Below are positions 5,658-5,709 of a DNA stretch of 5,709 nt, in pieces (position 1 is the first letter of the stretch; each line of letters starts with the position of its first letter). Origin of the DNA: Chloroflexota bacterium (GTDB lineage: Bacteria > Chloroflexota > UBA6077); assembly GCA_023380955.1 (NCBI GenBank), contig JAMCTB010000036.1, positions 1-5,709 on the forward strand, given 5' to 3'. The notes beneath the pieces were generated by a model that saw nothing but the letters and a program-made list of their open reading frames with translations, did no database searches and had not been told where the DNA came from. The position numbers and the translations under genes are program-made.

Positions 5658-5709
5658 CTACGGCACCCATCCGCTGGCCACGATCCCGTCGACCACATAC
5701 GCCATGGCG
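5658..5709 (-). CDS. Second copy of the small membrane peptide, 3' end only
   Basis: The visible codons read AMAYVVDGIVASGWVP and stop at TAG (5658-5660). The 5' part lies beyond the window. It matches the last 16 residues of the peptide at 729-836 (VMAFVVGGIVASGWVP) at 13 positions. Of nine base differences in 51, six are silent third-position changes. It therefore looks like a paralogue maintained by selection, not a recent duplication. Whether it is also a 35-residue peptide or the tail of a longer protein cannot be seen here. Confidence 0.55.
   Translation of the reverse strand, partial: AMAYVVDGIVASGWVP

Noticed and set aside
1..5709. CRISPR array or insertion sequence
   Set aside because: No regularly spaced direct repeats of suitable length, no transposase-like coding sequence, and no paired terminal inverted repeats were seen.

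Overview
The window is a GC-rich bacterial stretch in which every gene I can support lies on the minus strand, so transcription runs from right to left. The overall style (heptamer-type intergenic repeats, a Cys/His motif of the CPYLG...HRC...YC...H..C type, heptose-sugar and O-antigen genes beside a DUF2281-like/MazF-type toxin-antitoxin pair) suggests a Chloroflexota-like or other deep-branching GC-rich bacterium. That placement is an impression, not a measured result.

Layout in transcription order. The right edge holds the 3' end of a small membrane-peptide gene (5658-5709). Next come an apparently intact PAP2-type membrane phosphatase-like gene (4675-5448) and an intact exported or anchored LmeA/YpmS-like protein (4031-4597), followed by a good intrinsic terminator (about 3836-3863). 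To the left is a surface-polysaccharide block in which nearly every gene is damaged. It has a 5'-truncated SIS-family sedoheptulose-7-phosphate isomerase-like gene (3109-3636), a sugar-phosphate nucleotidyltransferase of the HddC type with two frameshifts and one stop codon (2447-3206), an antitoxin that looks intact (2152-2364), a MazF/PemK toxin missing its middle (2000-2167), and an O-antigen ligase/polymerase with an internal deletion and several frameshifts (794-1956). Downstream lie a heptamer tandem repeat (877-939), a complete-looking 35-residue membrane peptide (729-836) and a non-coding leader with a strong hairpin and a candidate promoter. The left end has a possible short ORF (226-399) translationally overlapped by the start of a Cys/His-rich protein that runs off the edge (1-235).

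Biologically, the SIS and nucleotidyltransferase genes would belong to nucleotide-activated heptose synthesis. The O-antigen ligase would polymerise or ligate surface glycan, and the PAP2 protein could recycle a lipid-phosphate carrier. The central genes look eroded, whereas the two rightmost full genes are intact. Several single-base lesions sit in G/C runs, so consensus sequencing error is a competing explanation for part of the damage. It does not easily explain the two internal deletions, the nonsense codon or the palindrome at the SIS break.

The most unusual signal is the small peptide. Two copies about 4.9 kb apart share the ending GIVASGWVP-stop, and they differ mainly at synonymous third positions, which argues for a real, selected small membrane protein that I cannot match to a named family.
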